From Plutella xylostella (Eukaryota; Arthropoda; Insecta; Lepidoptera; Plutellidae), in the NCBI RefSeq assembly GCF_932276165.1, contig NC_064001.1, positions 937,501-1,001,500 of the forward strand: a stretch of 64,000 bases of DNA. Direction: 5' to 3'. Below, one piece after another: positions 10,576 through 20,700 of this stretch. A model generated the notes under the pieces. That model had not been told where the DNA came from. It searched no databases and saw only the letters and a program-made list of their open reading frames with translations. Within the stretch, counting starts at the first letter, position 1, and each line of letters begins with the position of its first letter. The translations under genes and the position numbers were made by a program.

Positions 10576-13500
10576 TGGTCCCCCCCTTGGAACGGTCTGT
10601 TCCAAGAGTGGAAGAGGGCACAACCGGTTGTACGCTCTTCTGAGCGTCCCGGCCCTCGTGATCACATCTGCCACTCTATTGACCCCGTCCGTGCCGGGGT
10701 ATACTGCCGTGACTCTGCCTAGCAGCCATCGATTTGGGGGTAATCGATCGTCCTTCACTAGCACAAGTTCCCCTGTTTGTGGCTGCTCTCCAATTGTGCG
10801 CCATTTGTTCCTCTGCTGGAGCTCGGATATGTATTCCTTGTAGAAACGGTTCCAAAAATGTGCCTTGAGTTGTTCGATCCTCTTGAATCTTGTTAGTGAT
10901 GAAATTGGCTTGTCTTCCACCGGGGCAGCCGGTAGCATCGTGCATGTCCGTCCGATTAAGAAGTGGGAAGGAGTGAGAGGGATGAGATCAGAGGGATCCG
11001 AAGATAAGGGGGTGATAGGCCTTGAGTTTAGGATTCCTTCTATTTGGACCAACACAGTATACATTTCCTCGAAGTCTAAGTGTGCTAGGCCAAGCACTCG
11101 TTTCAAATGATATTTTATGGACTTTACCGAACCCTCCGCCATGCCGTTGAAATGAGGACTGTATGCTGGACTGAAGTGAAACTTTATCTCAGTTTCTGCT
11201 GAATAGGATATTACATCCTTTCTACATTGTTTCAAAAAGGCTCTTAATTCGTGATTAGCTCCTACAAAGTTCGTGCCGTTGTCGGAATATATGTTGGAAG
11301 GCTTACCTCGCCGGGCCACAAACCTGTTTAATGCTGAAATGAAACATTTAGCAGACAAATCTGTGACAAGTTCCAGATGCACTGCCTTGACTGTGAGACA
11401 TACAAATACACAGATGTAAGCCTTAATGAGCTTACACCCTCTACCTTTCCTGTTTGCTATCATTATCGGTCCAGCGTAATCTACCGCCGTGTGGCAGAAT
11501 GGATGATCTGCCTCGAGTCTTGCCTTAGGAAGATTCCCCATAATGGGCTGAAATGTTTTTTCTGAGAACCTACAGCAAGTAATACACTCATGAACTGTTT
11601 TTCTTGCAAGATTTCGGCCGTTGATGATCCAATATTTATGACGCAAGGTTGACAATAACAGCTGAGGTCCTGCATGTAATAAAAGTCGATGATAATTTTT
11701 AAAGATTAATTTAGTGATGGGATGAGACCCGTCTAGCAGAATTGGATGTTTAGTGTCGTAATCATAATTCGCATTGCACAACCTGCCTCCTACTCGAATT
11801 AGGCCAGAATCATCGAGAAATGGATTCAGATGCAACAGTTTATTCTTAGATGGCAGAGACCCTTTATTTTTTAAGACACGAAATTCCTTGAGGAAGCATG
11901 TTTTTTGTGACATTGCGCACAGTGTTTTTGTTGCCAAATCAAGCTCAGACAATTGCAAAGCTCCGATTGATTTGTTCCCTGGAAGTCGGCAATTATGGAT
12001 GAATCTTTTAAGGTAGCCAACAATGCGTTGTAATTTAGGAAAATCCGAATACTTATTTGTAATTTCGTCGGTTTGCTCGGTCGTGACATTACATTGGACC
12101 TTGATTTCAGGTAGTTCTTCAAGTTTCATGCCTTGCGGTTGCATGGGCCACTGGATATCCACTTGATTTAAGAAATGCGGACCTCGCCACCATAAGGTAG
12201 AGCCCTTTAGTTGTGTAGCGTTGAGCCCACGAGAGCCTATGTCTGCTGGATTAAGTTCTGTTGGAACATGATGCCAATCGTTAGGCTCTGAGATGTTGGT
12301 GATTTCAGTGATTCTATTACACACGAATTGTTTTAAAGTTTGTTTGCATGTCTTAATCCAGCTCAAAACGATCGTTGAATCACACCAAAAATGCTGAACA
12401 TCGATTTCCAAGCGAAGTGATTCCTTCGCCTTCTTTGCTAACCTTGTAGCTAGTAGAGCACCACAGAGTTCGAGCCTCGGTATGGTTAGCCGCTGTTTGA
12501 GAGGGGCGACCCTACTCTTTGCCAATAGTAGATTAACAGTGACGTCTCCATCCATTGTAACAGATCGAAGGTAAACACAGGCTGAATATGCCTTGATAGA
12601 TGCATCACTGAATGCATGCATCTCTAACCTGACGTAGGAGTCACATAAGACCCTGCGCGGGATTTCAATTGAGATTAAGTCGGATATGTAATTCGTAAAA
12701 TTATTCCATTGTGATTCGACTTCGGTTGGCAATTCGGCGTCCCAAGGTATGTTGTTAGCCCAAAGTGTTTGTAATATGAGTTTTGCCTTAAGTGTACCCG
12801 GGTTTATCAATCCTAGGGGGTCAAAGATTTGTGCAAGCATTGATAGCACTATGCGTTTGCTTGACTTAGCTGAACGAATGTTCGTTTTCATTGTGGAAGA
12901 GAATAGCAATGTGTCCCTTCTCCAGGCCCACTGTAATCCTAAAATTTTTGCATATTCGTCCTTATCCAAAATTTGTAATTCGTCTTGACTTGTTTCACCC
13001 ACAATATTTTTTAACAATTCTGGCTTGTTACATCGCCATTTTCGTAAATTCATTTGGGCACCGCGTAGCTGCTCTAAAACACCCTTACAATTGTCGATTA
13101 GCGTTTTTTCATTATCTGAGCCAGTATTTAAATCATCTACGTAGAAGTCGTGTATAATCACCTCTCTTACATCCTCATTAGTGCTTTCAAGACCTAATTG
13201 TTTCAAGCATCTAGTTGCAAGGTAAGGGGCGGATGCTGTGCCGTACGTTATGGTGTTTAGTTTGTATTGCTTGAGTTCTAGACTTGGATCTGATCGCCAG
13301 AATATCTGTTGTAAACTTCTTTGTGATTCATTCACTAAGATTTGTCTGTACATTTTTTCTACGTCGGCAGTGACCACATATTTGTGCTGTCGGAATCGGA
13401 TTAAAATACTCAATAAGTCATCTTGTACAGGAGGACCTATGAGTTGGATGTCATTGAATGACTTACCAGTGCTTGTTACTGCAGAAGCATCGAATACTGT

Positions 13501-15831
13501 TCTTAGTTTAGTTGTTAAACTGTCTTCTCGCAAGACACCATGATGCGGCAAAAAGTAGGATTCATTGTCATCTTGGGGTGTTTTGTTTTCCGACATATGA
13601 CCTAGCTCTATGTATTCCTTCATAAAGTTTATGTATTTTGTTTTAAATGCTTCATTTTTGCTGAACTTACGTTCTAATGAATTGAATCTAATCAGTGCTT
13701 GTTGCTTTGAATCGCCGAGACATTGAGGGTTCTCCTTAAGGGGTATTGTCACAACCAACCTACCATCTGGGTTACGGACTGTAGTTTTCAAGAAGAGCTT
13801 CTCACATTCAGCTTCATTCCTTGATTGGGATTGTTGAGCGGGTAAGGACTCCAATTCAAAATATTTGTTGATTTTTTCTTCTAGTTCGATTTTGTTTATC
13901 AAGTTGCAGTGGACTGTATCATGTTGACCTAGTGTGTTGTATGATGTCGGTATAGAGCCCACAACTAACCACCCTAATTTTGTTTCTACAAGGGTTGGTT
14001 TCGCCTTGCCTAGGCTGACACGATTGTTACAGAGTATGTCCCAGAAGATGTCAGCTCCCAACAGCATTTGCACCTCCGATGGGATGGCAAAGGTAGGATC
14101 GGCAAGGTAGATGTGTGGGGGTATTTTTAGATTACCGCAGTTTATTTTATTCATGGGTATTACTTGCGTGATTTGTGGCACAACAAAACAATTAACGTCT
14201 GTCGTGTAACCACTGGCAGAGAGTGATGCTATTGATACATCACACCTTTTTGATATTTTAGAAGTTTGATTATTTAATCCTTGGACTGAAACAGAGGTAT
14301 GATAACAAGGTGTTTGAAGTTGTGTGAGTAAATCATTTGTCAAGAAACTTGCTGTGCTGCCTTGATCTAACAGTGCACGCACTTTGTGGTGTTTACCATT
14401 TTTATCCGCTACACTGACAATTACTGTGCTTAACAATACCTGGGCTTGGCTTGGATGCGTCACTGATAAGGATATTGTGTTCGACGATTGATTAGTTGTT
14501 TGCTTCGGCTCTGTGTTGTTCGTCAGATTTTCTACATTCGGTAAGACGACACATTGGTCAATTTTTGTATTCGAATCTAGATTTGGCTCTCCATGGTTTA
14601 GATGTATCATGCTGTTGTGTCTCTGGTTGCAAATTTTGCACGAACCTCTCCAACAATGTGTTTCATCGTGACCTTTACGCAGACAATTCTGGCAAAGGTT
14701 TAATTGTTTTACCTTATCCATCCTCCCTTCTATGGTCATGGATCTGAATTTTGTGCATTCATATATGCTATGTGATTGTTTACAAATTGGGCAGAAATAG
14801 GAATTTTGTGAAGGATTAGAGCCACTCGCATGAGCGGAGTTCGAATAATTTGCCACAAAGGTTTTGGCGCGAACGGGTGGAGTATCGCTATATCTACGCA
14901 GTTTTTGGTGATTTTCTTCGATGGATTCCAGCCATGCAGCGCGGTTTTTTATAAATGAATTAAATTCCGAAAATGTTGGAATTGCGTTGTTGGGTCCGCG
15001 CTGCATCTCCCAATCCTTCAGTGTTGCGTGGTCTAATTTTGTGCAGATAACGTAAATTATTATCGCATCCCAATGCTCCGTGGGCAGATGTAGTGTTTTT
15101 AGAGCTCTAATGTTTTTATTTACCGAATCAATGATATTACGAAGGCCCGTGGACGATTCCTTGAACATGGGTTCAAGATTGAAGAGAGCCTTCAAATGAT
15201 TGTTTACTAATAACTTGGTGTTGTTGTAGCGCTCACATAGTAAATCCCAGGCTACATCGTAATTGTCACCTGATAGGTCTAATGATTGGATCAACAAGGC
15301 TGCATTATCCCTTAGTGATGATCGTAAGTAATGATATTTTTGAATTTTTGGAATTGAATCATTTAGATGAATGAGACTCATGTACGTGTCGTGGAATTCT
15401 AGCCAATCTTGATAGCCACCAGCAAATGTAGGTAGATGTATCGTAGGTAACTTAAGTGTTGGAAGAAATGCACCTGAATCATTGGCAGTGCTGGATCCTG
15501 CCACGGCCAGGTCGTGGCCCGCAGGGGCCGGGCGCTCCACACTCCGGTCCAGCAGCTCCTGCGCGGCAGCGACCGTGCTGAAATATCCAGCCTCGAACTC
15601 CTGTCGTTCTTTAAACTCGTCTTCTGGAGTGTCCGATAAAGTTTCCAAATTATTTTGAATAGAGTCAAATTCTTTATACAATTCATTAATGCGGTTGAGG
15701 CGTGCGGATAGTTCACGAAACTGCAAGGTGTTTAATTTGGTGCAAGGTGTCAGTTGTTCGAGATGGCCCTTAAATATTGTCAATTTGGCCTTTACAGAAC
15801 CTCTATTCTTTTTTAATGTTTTTGCATCCAT
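10570..15831 (-). CDS. BEL/Pao Gag-Pol polyprotein, 1753 aa, intact
   Basis: The polyprotein supports reverse transcription and integration of the element. Domains in order are: a Gag-like region (about 1-320, with a DUF1759-type block near 125-290); a zinc-binding region (CPICKQSH about 347, LCQNCLRKGHDETHC about 375-390); aspartic protease (LLDQGSTASFLT, about 486, with DQG at the active site as often seen in this clade); reverse transcriptase (TADVEKMYRQI about 817; catalytic YVDD in HDFYVDDLNTG about 895); an RNase H-like region (MHAFSDAS about 1069); an H2C2 integrase zinc region (about 1380-1420); the integrase core with D, D and E in TAVDYAGP (about 1447), YSDNGTNF (about 1515) and GMAEGSV (about 1563); and a DUF5641-type C-terminus (about 1683-1720). 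No frameshift separates gag and pol. The first ATG of the open frame is taken as the start. The stop lies inside the 3' LTR. Confidence 0.97.
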   Translation of the reverse strand: MDAKTLKKNRGSVKAKLTIFKGHLEQLTPCTKLNTLQFRELSARLNRINELYKEFDSIQNNLETLSDTPEDEFKERQEFEAGYFSTVAAAQELLDRSVERPAPAGHDLAVAGSSTANDSGAFLPTLKLPTIHLPTFAGGYQDWLEFHDTYMSLIHLNDSIPKIQKYHYLRSSLRDNAALLIQSLDLSGDNYDVAWDLLCERYNNTKLLVNNHLKALFNLEPMFKESSTGLRNIIDSVNKNIRALKTLHLPTEHWDAIIIYVICTKLDHATLKDWEMQRGPNNAIPTFSEFNSFIKNRAAWLESIEENHQKLRRYSDTPPVRAKTFVANYSNSAHASGSNPSQNSYFCPICKQSHSIYECTKFRSMTIEGRMDKVKQLNLCQNCLRKGHDETHCWRGSCKICNQRHNSMIHLNHGEPNLDSNTKIDQCVVLPNVENLTNNTEPKQTTNQSSNTISLSVTHPSQAQVLLSTVIVSVADKNGKHHKVRALLDQGSTASFLTNDLLTQLQTPCYHTSVSVQGLNNQTSKISKRCDVSIASLSASGYTTDVNCFVVPQITQVIPMNKINCGNLKIPPHIYLADPTFAIPSEVQMLLGADIFWDILCNNRVSLGKAKPTLVETKLGWLVVGSIPTSYNTLGQHDTVHCNLINKIELEEKINKYFELESLPAQQSQSRNEAECEKLFLKTTVRNPDGRLVVTIPLKENPQCLGDSKQQALIRFNSLERKFSKNEAFKTKYINFMKEYIELGHMSENKTPQDDNESYFLPHHGVLREDSLTTKLRTVFDASAVTSTGKSFNDIQLIGPPVQDDLLSILIRFRQHKYVVTADVEKMYRQILVNESQRSLQQIFWRSDPSLELKQYKLNTITYGTASAPYLATRCLKQLGLESTNEDVREVIIHDFYVDDLNTGSDNEKTLIDNCKGVLEQLRGAQMNLRKWRCNKPELLKNIVGETSQDELQILDKDEYAKILGLQWAWRRDTLLFSSTMKTNIRSAKSSKRIVLSMLAQIFDPLGLINPGTLKAKLILQTLWANNIPWDAELPTEVESQWNNFTNYISDLISIEIPRRVLCDSYVRLEMHAFSDASIKAYSACVYLRSVTMDGDVTVNLLLAKSRVAPLKQRLTIPRLELCGALLATRLAKKAKESLRLEIDVQHFWCDSTIVLSWIKTCKQTLKQFVCNRITEITNISEPNDWHHVPTELNPADIGSRGLNATQLKGSTLWWRGPHFLNQVDIQWPMQPQGMKLEELPEIKVQCNVTTEQTDEITNKYSDFPKLQRIVGYLKRFIHNCRLPGNKSIGALQLSELDLATKTLCAMSQKTCFLKEFRVLKNKGSLPSKNKLLHLNPFLDDSGLIRVGGRLCNANYDYDTKHPILLDGSHPITKLIFKNYHRLLLHAGPQLLLSTLRHKYWIINGRNLARKTVHECITCCRFSEKTFQPIMGNLPKARLEADHPFCHTAVDYAGPIMIANRKGRGCKLIKAYICVFVCLTVKAVHLELVTDLSAKCFISALNRFVARRGKPSNIYSDNGTNFVGANHELRAFLKQCRKDVISYSAETEIKFHFSPAYSPHFNGMAEGSVKSIKYHLKRVLGLAHLDFEEMYTVLVQIEGILNSRPITPLSSDPSDLIPLTPSHFLIGRTCTMLPAAPVEDKPISSLTRFKRIEQLKAHFWNRFYKEYISELQQRNKWRTIGEQPQTGELVLVKDDRLPPNRWLLGRVTAVYPGTDGVNRVADVITRAGTLRRAYNRLCPLPLLEQTVPRGGPC
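10576..10590 (-). promoter_or_regulatory. Polypurine tract of the BEL element
   Basis: In element sense AAGGGGGGGACCA lies directly against the 3' LTR. It is the expected plus-strand primer for reverse transcription and is also translated as the last residues of the polyprotein. Confidence 0.8.
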
Positions 15832-16205
15832 GATTAGGAAATGTTTTAGAACGTTAAAATCTTGTGGTAATCAAACAAATGACATATGAGAAGACGATAA
15901 GTACGTGAATAAATCGGTAGAAATTAATAACTAAGGAAAATTAACGAGAATCGAAACTAATTGGGAATTAGATAGATCGGAACGGACTCACTCAGCCGAA
16001 GCGCCCTTCCTGGTTTGTATGATAGTTGAGTCTTGACACTATGGTGCTCTTGTGCATCTACACGGCGACCTTGATGAGGATCTTCATGCGTTAGCTTGAC
16101 TCTCCAATGATGAGTGATGACCGAACTCCGATGACCTTCTCCTTCCTTGTGAATGAATGTTGACGGGTTGTTCTCAATCGCGTCCCTCGACTTGGTCTCG
16201 CCGAT

Positions 16206-16235
16206 CTGGTTGTATAGCCAGATCCGGCTCGAAAA
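16206..16235 (-). promoter_or_regulatory. Probable primer-binding region of the BEL element
   Basis: Just downstream of the 5' LTR in element sense is TTTTCGAGCCGGATCTGG. From memory, TTCGAGCCGGAT is complementary to the T-arm and acceptor side of eukaryotic tRNA-Tyr, but the terminal TGG expected for pairing to the tRNA CCA end is not in its usual place. The assignment is tentative. Confidence 0.35.
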
Positions 16236-16494
16236 TGATGGCGAAGGCTCGAAGTCGAAGAGGGTCGATGAGCGTGACGGTGATGATTAAGACGATGTGT
16301 AGAGATTTGCGTAATAATAGTAAGTATATTGAATAGTATTTTACAAGATATGAGATATTAGAATTAGTAATTAATAAAATGTGGTATGAATTTCTTCGTG
16401 TTGTTATTTTGTATGTGATTGACATAAGTATTTCTTCTTCAGCTGAAGCGCCGGGCATAGAGCCCGACGCTCGTAATAATGTCTGTCTTCAACA
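16236..16494 (-). repeat. BEL/Pao 5' LTR
   Basis: 259 bp, reading as identical to the 3' LTR. The 404-bp leader (15832-16235) between it and the Gag-Pol start shows no other ORF. Confidence 0.95.
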
Positions 16495-16499
16495 GTGAC

Positions 16500-16673
16500 C
16501 TTGAGCTGATCTGATGATGGAAACGGAAGGCAGTCAGGGGAACTCCTCAACGGTATATAGCAACTACTTCGTGTTTAGGCTTGAATGATTCGTATTGATT
16601 AGTAGGACTTTTTGGTATCATTTGCACCTTACTTTTGATTGAAAATTATTACAAATAAACTAAAAACTATTAA
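16500..16673. repeat. Right part of the dispersed repeat split by BEL
   Basis: TGATGATGGAAACGGAAGGC, followed by GGAACTCCTCAACGGTATAT, belongs by recollection to the same lepidopteran family as 9997-10311. Confidence 0.4.
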
Positions 16674-16990
16674 ATAAAATAATAATTAAAAAAATTAAAA
16701 AACCGACTTCAAAAAACCACTAAAATGTAAGAAATAATTTAAGGTTTACACAAATTCTACTCGTATGAGACAGTACAAATATACCTAAGCAGGAACTGTT
16801 CTTTTTTGAAGTTGGTGCCATATTTCTTCAGATTACTTTGTCACCGCAACAACATCAAAAAAGAACAGTTCCTGCTTAGGTATATTTGTACTGTCTCATA
16901 CGAGTAGAATTTGTGTAAACCTTAAATTATTTCTTACATTTTAGTGGTTTTTTGAAGTCGGTTTTTTAATTTTTTTAATTATTATTTTAT
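16674..16990. mobile_element. Foldback element with about 135-bp perfect arms
   Basis: The arm at 16674-16807 (ending GCAGGAACTGTTCTTTTTT, including CTCGTATGAGACAGTAC) is the exact complement of 16857-16990 by eye. About 50 bp of less symmetric sequence lie between them. Each arm contains ACCGACTTCAAAAAA, linking it to the neighbouring dispersed family. There are no ORFs. Confidence 0.75.
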
Positions 16991-17688
16991 AGATGACACG
17001 TACAATGTAACAGGGGTATCCGAATAATCCGAAATAAGTGCAATCAAAATACGTGATAAGTGATAAAAGTGGAAAATATAGAGCCGTTACTAAGAGTGAA
17101 ATAACTAAAAACGCATTCATTTTACTGCACATAAGTACTTATTTATTGAATCTGGCTCAATGCCGCATCGACCGGAGCAGCGATAGTTCACGAGTGCACC
17201 TCCGTCTTCCTAACAAGACATACAAATCAAGCCAGCACAGGAAAAGCCCTCTCGACTCCCATCATTAAAGCAATGAAATCGCTCCTGCTACCCGACATTA
17301 CGGTTCATTTTTCAATAAACGTTAATAGCTCATATTATGATGATGACATCATTTAGCTTTCGTTACCAATAAAAGCGAAATGCTTTGAAGTTAAGTGTTT
17401 CATATTTTATCGTTCATTTTATTTTTATTTTCTTCTTTTGCCAATGGGGAAATGCAGGGAAATAAATCTTCGTTATAAAAATAACATTCTCAGTATTAGT
17501 TTTAATTAAATTATTTAATTTAAATGTATTCTAATGCAAAAAAATAAAAAAATAATAATAACAAATACAACCTTAAATTAATGTGATAAAGGAACTAAAC
17601 ACTACGATAGCCTAGTGGTTAGCAGTTCTAGATCATGTACCAAAACAAAAACAGGCAAACAAACAAGAAGTTTACAGTTTTGTGTTAA
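16991..17688. other. Intergenic, 3' flank of the odorant receptor gene
   Basis: AT-rich. A short tRNA-like string (GCCTAGTGGTTAGCAGTTC near 17609) may be a SINE head remnant. Nothing else seen. Confidence 0.45.
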
Positions 17689-17694
17689 TTTATT
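17689..17694 (-). terminator. Poly(A) signal of the odorant receptor gene
   Basis: AATAAA in the minus sense, 16 bases beyond the stop codon. It is the only canonical signal close to the gene end. Confidence 0.55.
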
Positions 17695-17710
17695 GCACTT
17701 TTGTATGATT

Positions 17711-20700
17711 TTATGCTCCCCCATCGTAGAATACTGCCACCACTGAGTACGTAGCCTTAGCAACCTGAAACAGAAAGACAGAAACCCATTGCCACCATTC
17801 GCAAACCTACTAAAACTACGTTATGGTTATTAAATGTTTAAGACGCCCTAATGACTGGACTTTAAATTTAAAGTCATGTGATCCTGTGCTCTATTATATT
17901 ATCTGTGGAGGTGTAAGTACCTGCACCTGGCCCTCTCGAATGGAAAATCCTTTGTGCATATCCCCAAGGTTATCAAGGATATAGGCATTATCCCAAAGTA
18001 CTGCCTTCTTAAGCTTGAACCATTTCCCACCACACTGGTCCATTGCGGGTAGGTGCGTTCACATAATATCTCGATGTGCTAAAAATATTATATACAATTG
18101 CAGGTTTCCTTTCAATCTTTTCCTTCACTGTAAGCGTAATGGTAAATTGTACACATACATCCTAATTACAAAAACAAACCTCACCGACACAAAAGTCCCA
18201 TAAGACAGGTCCTGTATCCCGAAGGCCTTGAGTACGAGGGGCTTCTGCGCCTGCGCACACGCGACGAGGGCGAGGCGGCGCGCGGCGCGGGCGGCGGGGC
18301 CGGGCGCGAGGTGCCAGCCGCTCTGGAACATCGCCGTGGAGAGGAGGGATGCCTGGGGATGATGTGGGTTACATGGGGAATACGGAAGTTATGTGTCGTT
18401 TTCTTGTTTCTGGCAGGAGTGAAAGGAGAAAAGAGCGTGAAGTTAAAGGTTAGGTCAAAAGGGTAGTGCTATGCAGAAAAATGCAGAAATTCGAAACTGC
18501 ATCTAGGTTTAGGTATTACAAAAAGTATAAAGCCATTTGTTTCGCAGGTTTTACAAGGTGTTGAAAAAGTGGTATATTAAGCCGAAAGGGCGTGAATGAG
18601 GGGGTTATAAAAAGTTTAAATGGAGAAACAAAATTTTCAGAGTGGTTTGCAATGACCTCCTAAGCCACACTCTGTTAGATAATAACAAGAGATTAGTTGT
18701 TGAATTTTGACACATCTGTCAAGAATTTAATATGGAGATGACGTATAATTGATGAAATTACAATGTAACAGAGGTGTTAATGATCTAAAAGACTACGGTG
18801 AAACTAGGCGTAGGTCACCGTTTCCTAACTCGCTCTATAACTATTGTTGTACACCCTGTACACTCGCCTGGTGCGTCATCTCGCCCGCGTTCCACAGGTT
18901 GAGGCCGAGCAGGAAGAACAGCGAGGCCACGAACGTGTACGTCATGAACGCGTTGAACACCTCCATGCGAGGGGATTGCTGCAAAGAACAGGTGGCAAAT
19001 GAGGGTAAAGCAAAACAAATTAGGTCAAATCAAATCAAATGAGGTAAAACTACATAAAATTCAATTTATATCAAATGATATATTCGTTATTCGAGCAATA
19101 GGGTGTAGGCAGTATTCATTATTATAGTGCACATTTAGGATCACTATATTGCAAAAATAAAATCTCTTACAGCAAGTCTAAGCAATAGTAGAACCGCTAC
19201 GGCCGAGCTTTCACACACTTGCAGAGACATAATTATTCCAAATATACGATGAATGTCGTCGGTTAGTCTGAAAATAACAAAGCATTGTGTAGGAAATAAT
19301 AGAAAAACATAAACACACATACCTACATACTGTCAGAAATGACAGGATTTAAGGACCAATTTATTGTGTTTCTCCGAGAATCGAAAGATTAACAAACTAG
19401 ACGATACCTTATTAATTTCTGATGCATAAGAATTCCTTGCAAAAACCCATCTCCCATTCTCTCCACGGCATCACTTCTCTTCATCAGCAAGTCTTCATCG
19501 AATACCTCCCTGACCCTCTCGAAGTGTCGGCGGAGGGTGATGAACTTGAAGGACAGGATGATGACGTGGGTGATCGGGAAGCAGTCCGCGAAGATCATCG
19601 GCATCATCATCACCACCCAGATGATGTAGAACAAGACGCGGAACACGTCAGCTGTGGTCGATGTGTCTTCGTACTTTGGGTAGTAGGTCACGACTGTGTA
19701 GAATGGAGTGCCTGGTGGTGTAGAAAGAAGAGGATTTAAGATTACTCAAATAATTATCATACACATAAAGTAAAATCTTTGTCTGCAGTCTACTTGGATA
19801 ATGCACTAATTATATAACTCAATAGTTCATCTGTCCTCAGTTTAAATAGTTAATAGACGGAAATCAGACCTCCACTGAGAGACGGTGCTTGAACAAGATG
19901 AAGATCAAATAGTAATAGCCAAATTCACCCCACACAATCTACGCGATTGCACACCGCATGGAGCGTTAACGGCGGGTGGGCTCTGGTGGGTCGTCTGGTT
20001 ACGGTCTGGCTAATGGTCATGGTGACTAAGACTGACTCGAACTATGCCGACATAACCCATACCTTCCACGATGCTCCTCCTCGCGCTCTCGGCGGCGTAG
20101 GTGCCGAGCGAGGCGTACACTGACAGCATGTAGCACAGGATGCCGGAGCGCACCTTGCTGTACTGCCGCCGCATCAGGGCCGCCTCCTCGAGGTCTGAAC
20201 CTGCGGAGCGTCAACTGTACAGACTTTTAACAGAAGATTGTAAGGCGAAAGAGTGTGACGAGACTGACTGACGAGGGGGTAAATCTGATCAAATTTTACG
20301 GAAATTTTATTTTTATAAATAGTTTTGTTCTTTGAATAATAGAAATTCTTAAAAATTTCACGCTGAATGAGTGAATTGTACCTATAGAGTGTCAATTCTA
20401 CGAATTTTCACAGATTTACTTTACGGCTTATATGGAGGGTCGGCAGACTAAAGTACACAAGTCATAATTCATTTTCACTTTAGTTTTTACAGGAACAACA
20501 AAAAACATAATAAAAATCAATGTATTTGGAAATTAATAATTTATTTATTACACTTACATTATTAAACAAGAAATACATTAGATGAACATAAAAAATCTAT
20601 AAAAATAAGACAAAAGCGGACTTTGAGTGACTTATGTGATACGTATTATTTACTAACTACACCTTAGACATGACTTAAGTGATTAGGCCTAGTGAAGTGT

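Larger units (their letters stand above)
10317..16494 (-). mobile_element. Complete BEL/Pao LTR retrotransposon (6178 bp)
   Basis: The element reads on the minus strand. The 5' LTR is 16236-16494 and the 3' LTR is 10317-10575. Both are 259 bp and read as identical by eye. Each begins TGTTGAAGACAG and ends CGCCATCA in element orientation. The host duplication GTGAC lies at 10312-10316 and 16495-16499. A single 1753-codon Gag-Pol frame is intact. Identical LTRs, an intact ORF and a clean target duplication indicate very recent insertion. It sits inside an older dispersed repeat between the foldback element and the odorant receptor gene. Confidence 0.95.

Noticed and set aside
10676..15889. Numerous short ORFs on both strands within the retrotransposon
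   Set aside because: Shadows of the 1753-codon Gag-Pol frame.
19422..19739. Plus-strand ORF opposite odorant receptor exon 3
   Set aside because: Antisense shadow of a well-supported exon.
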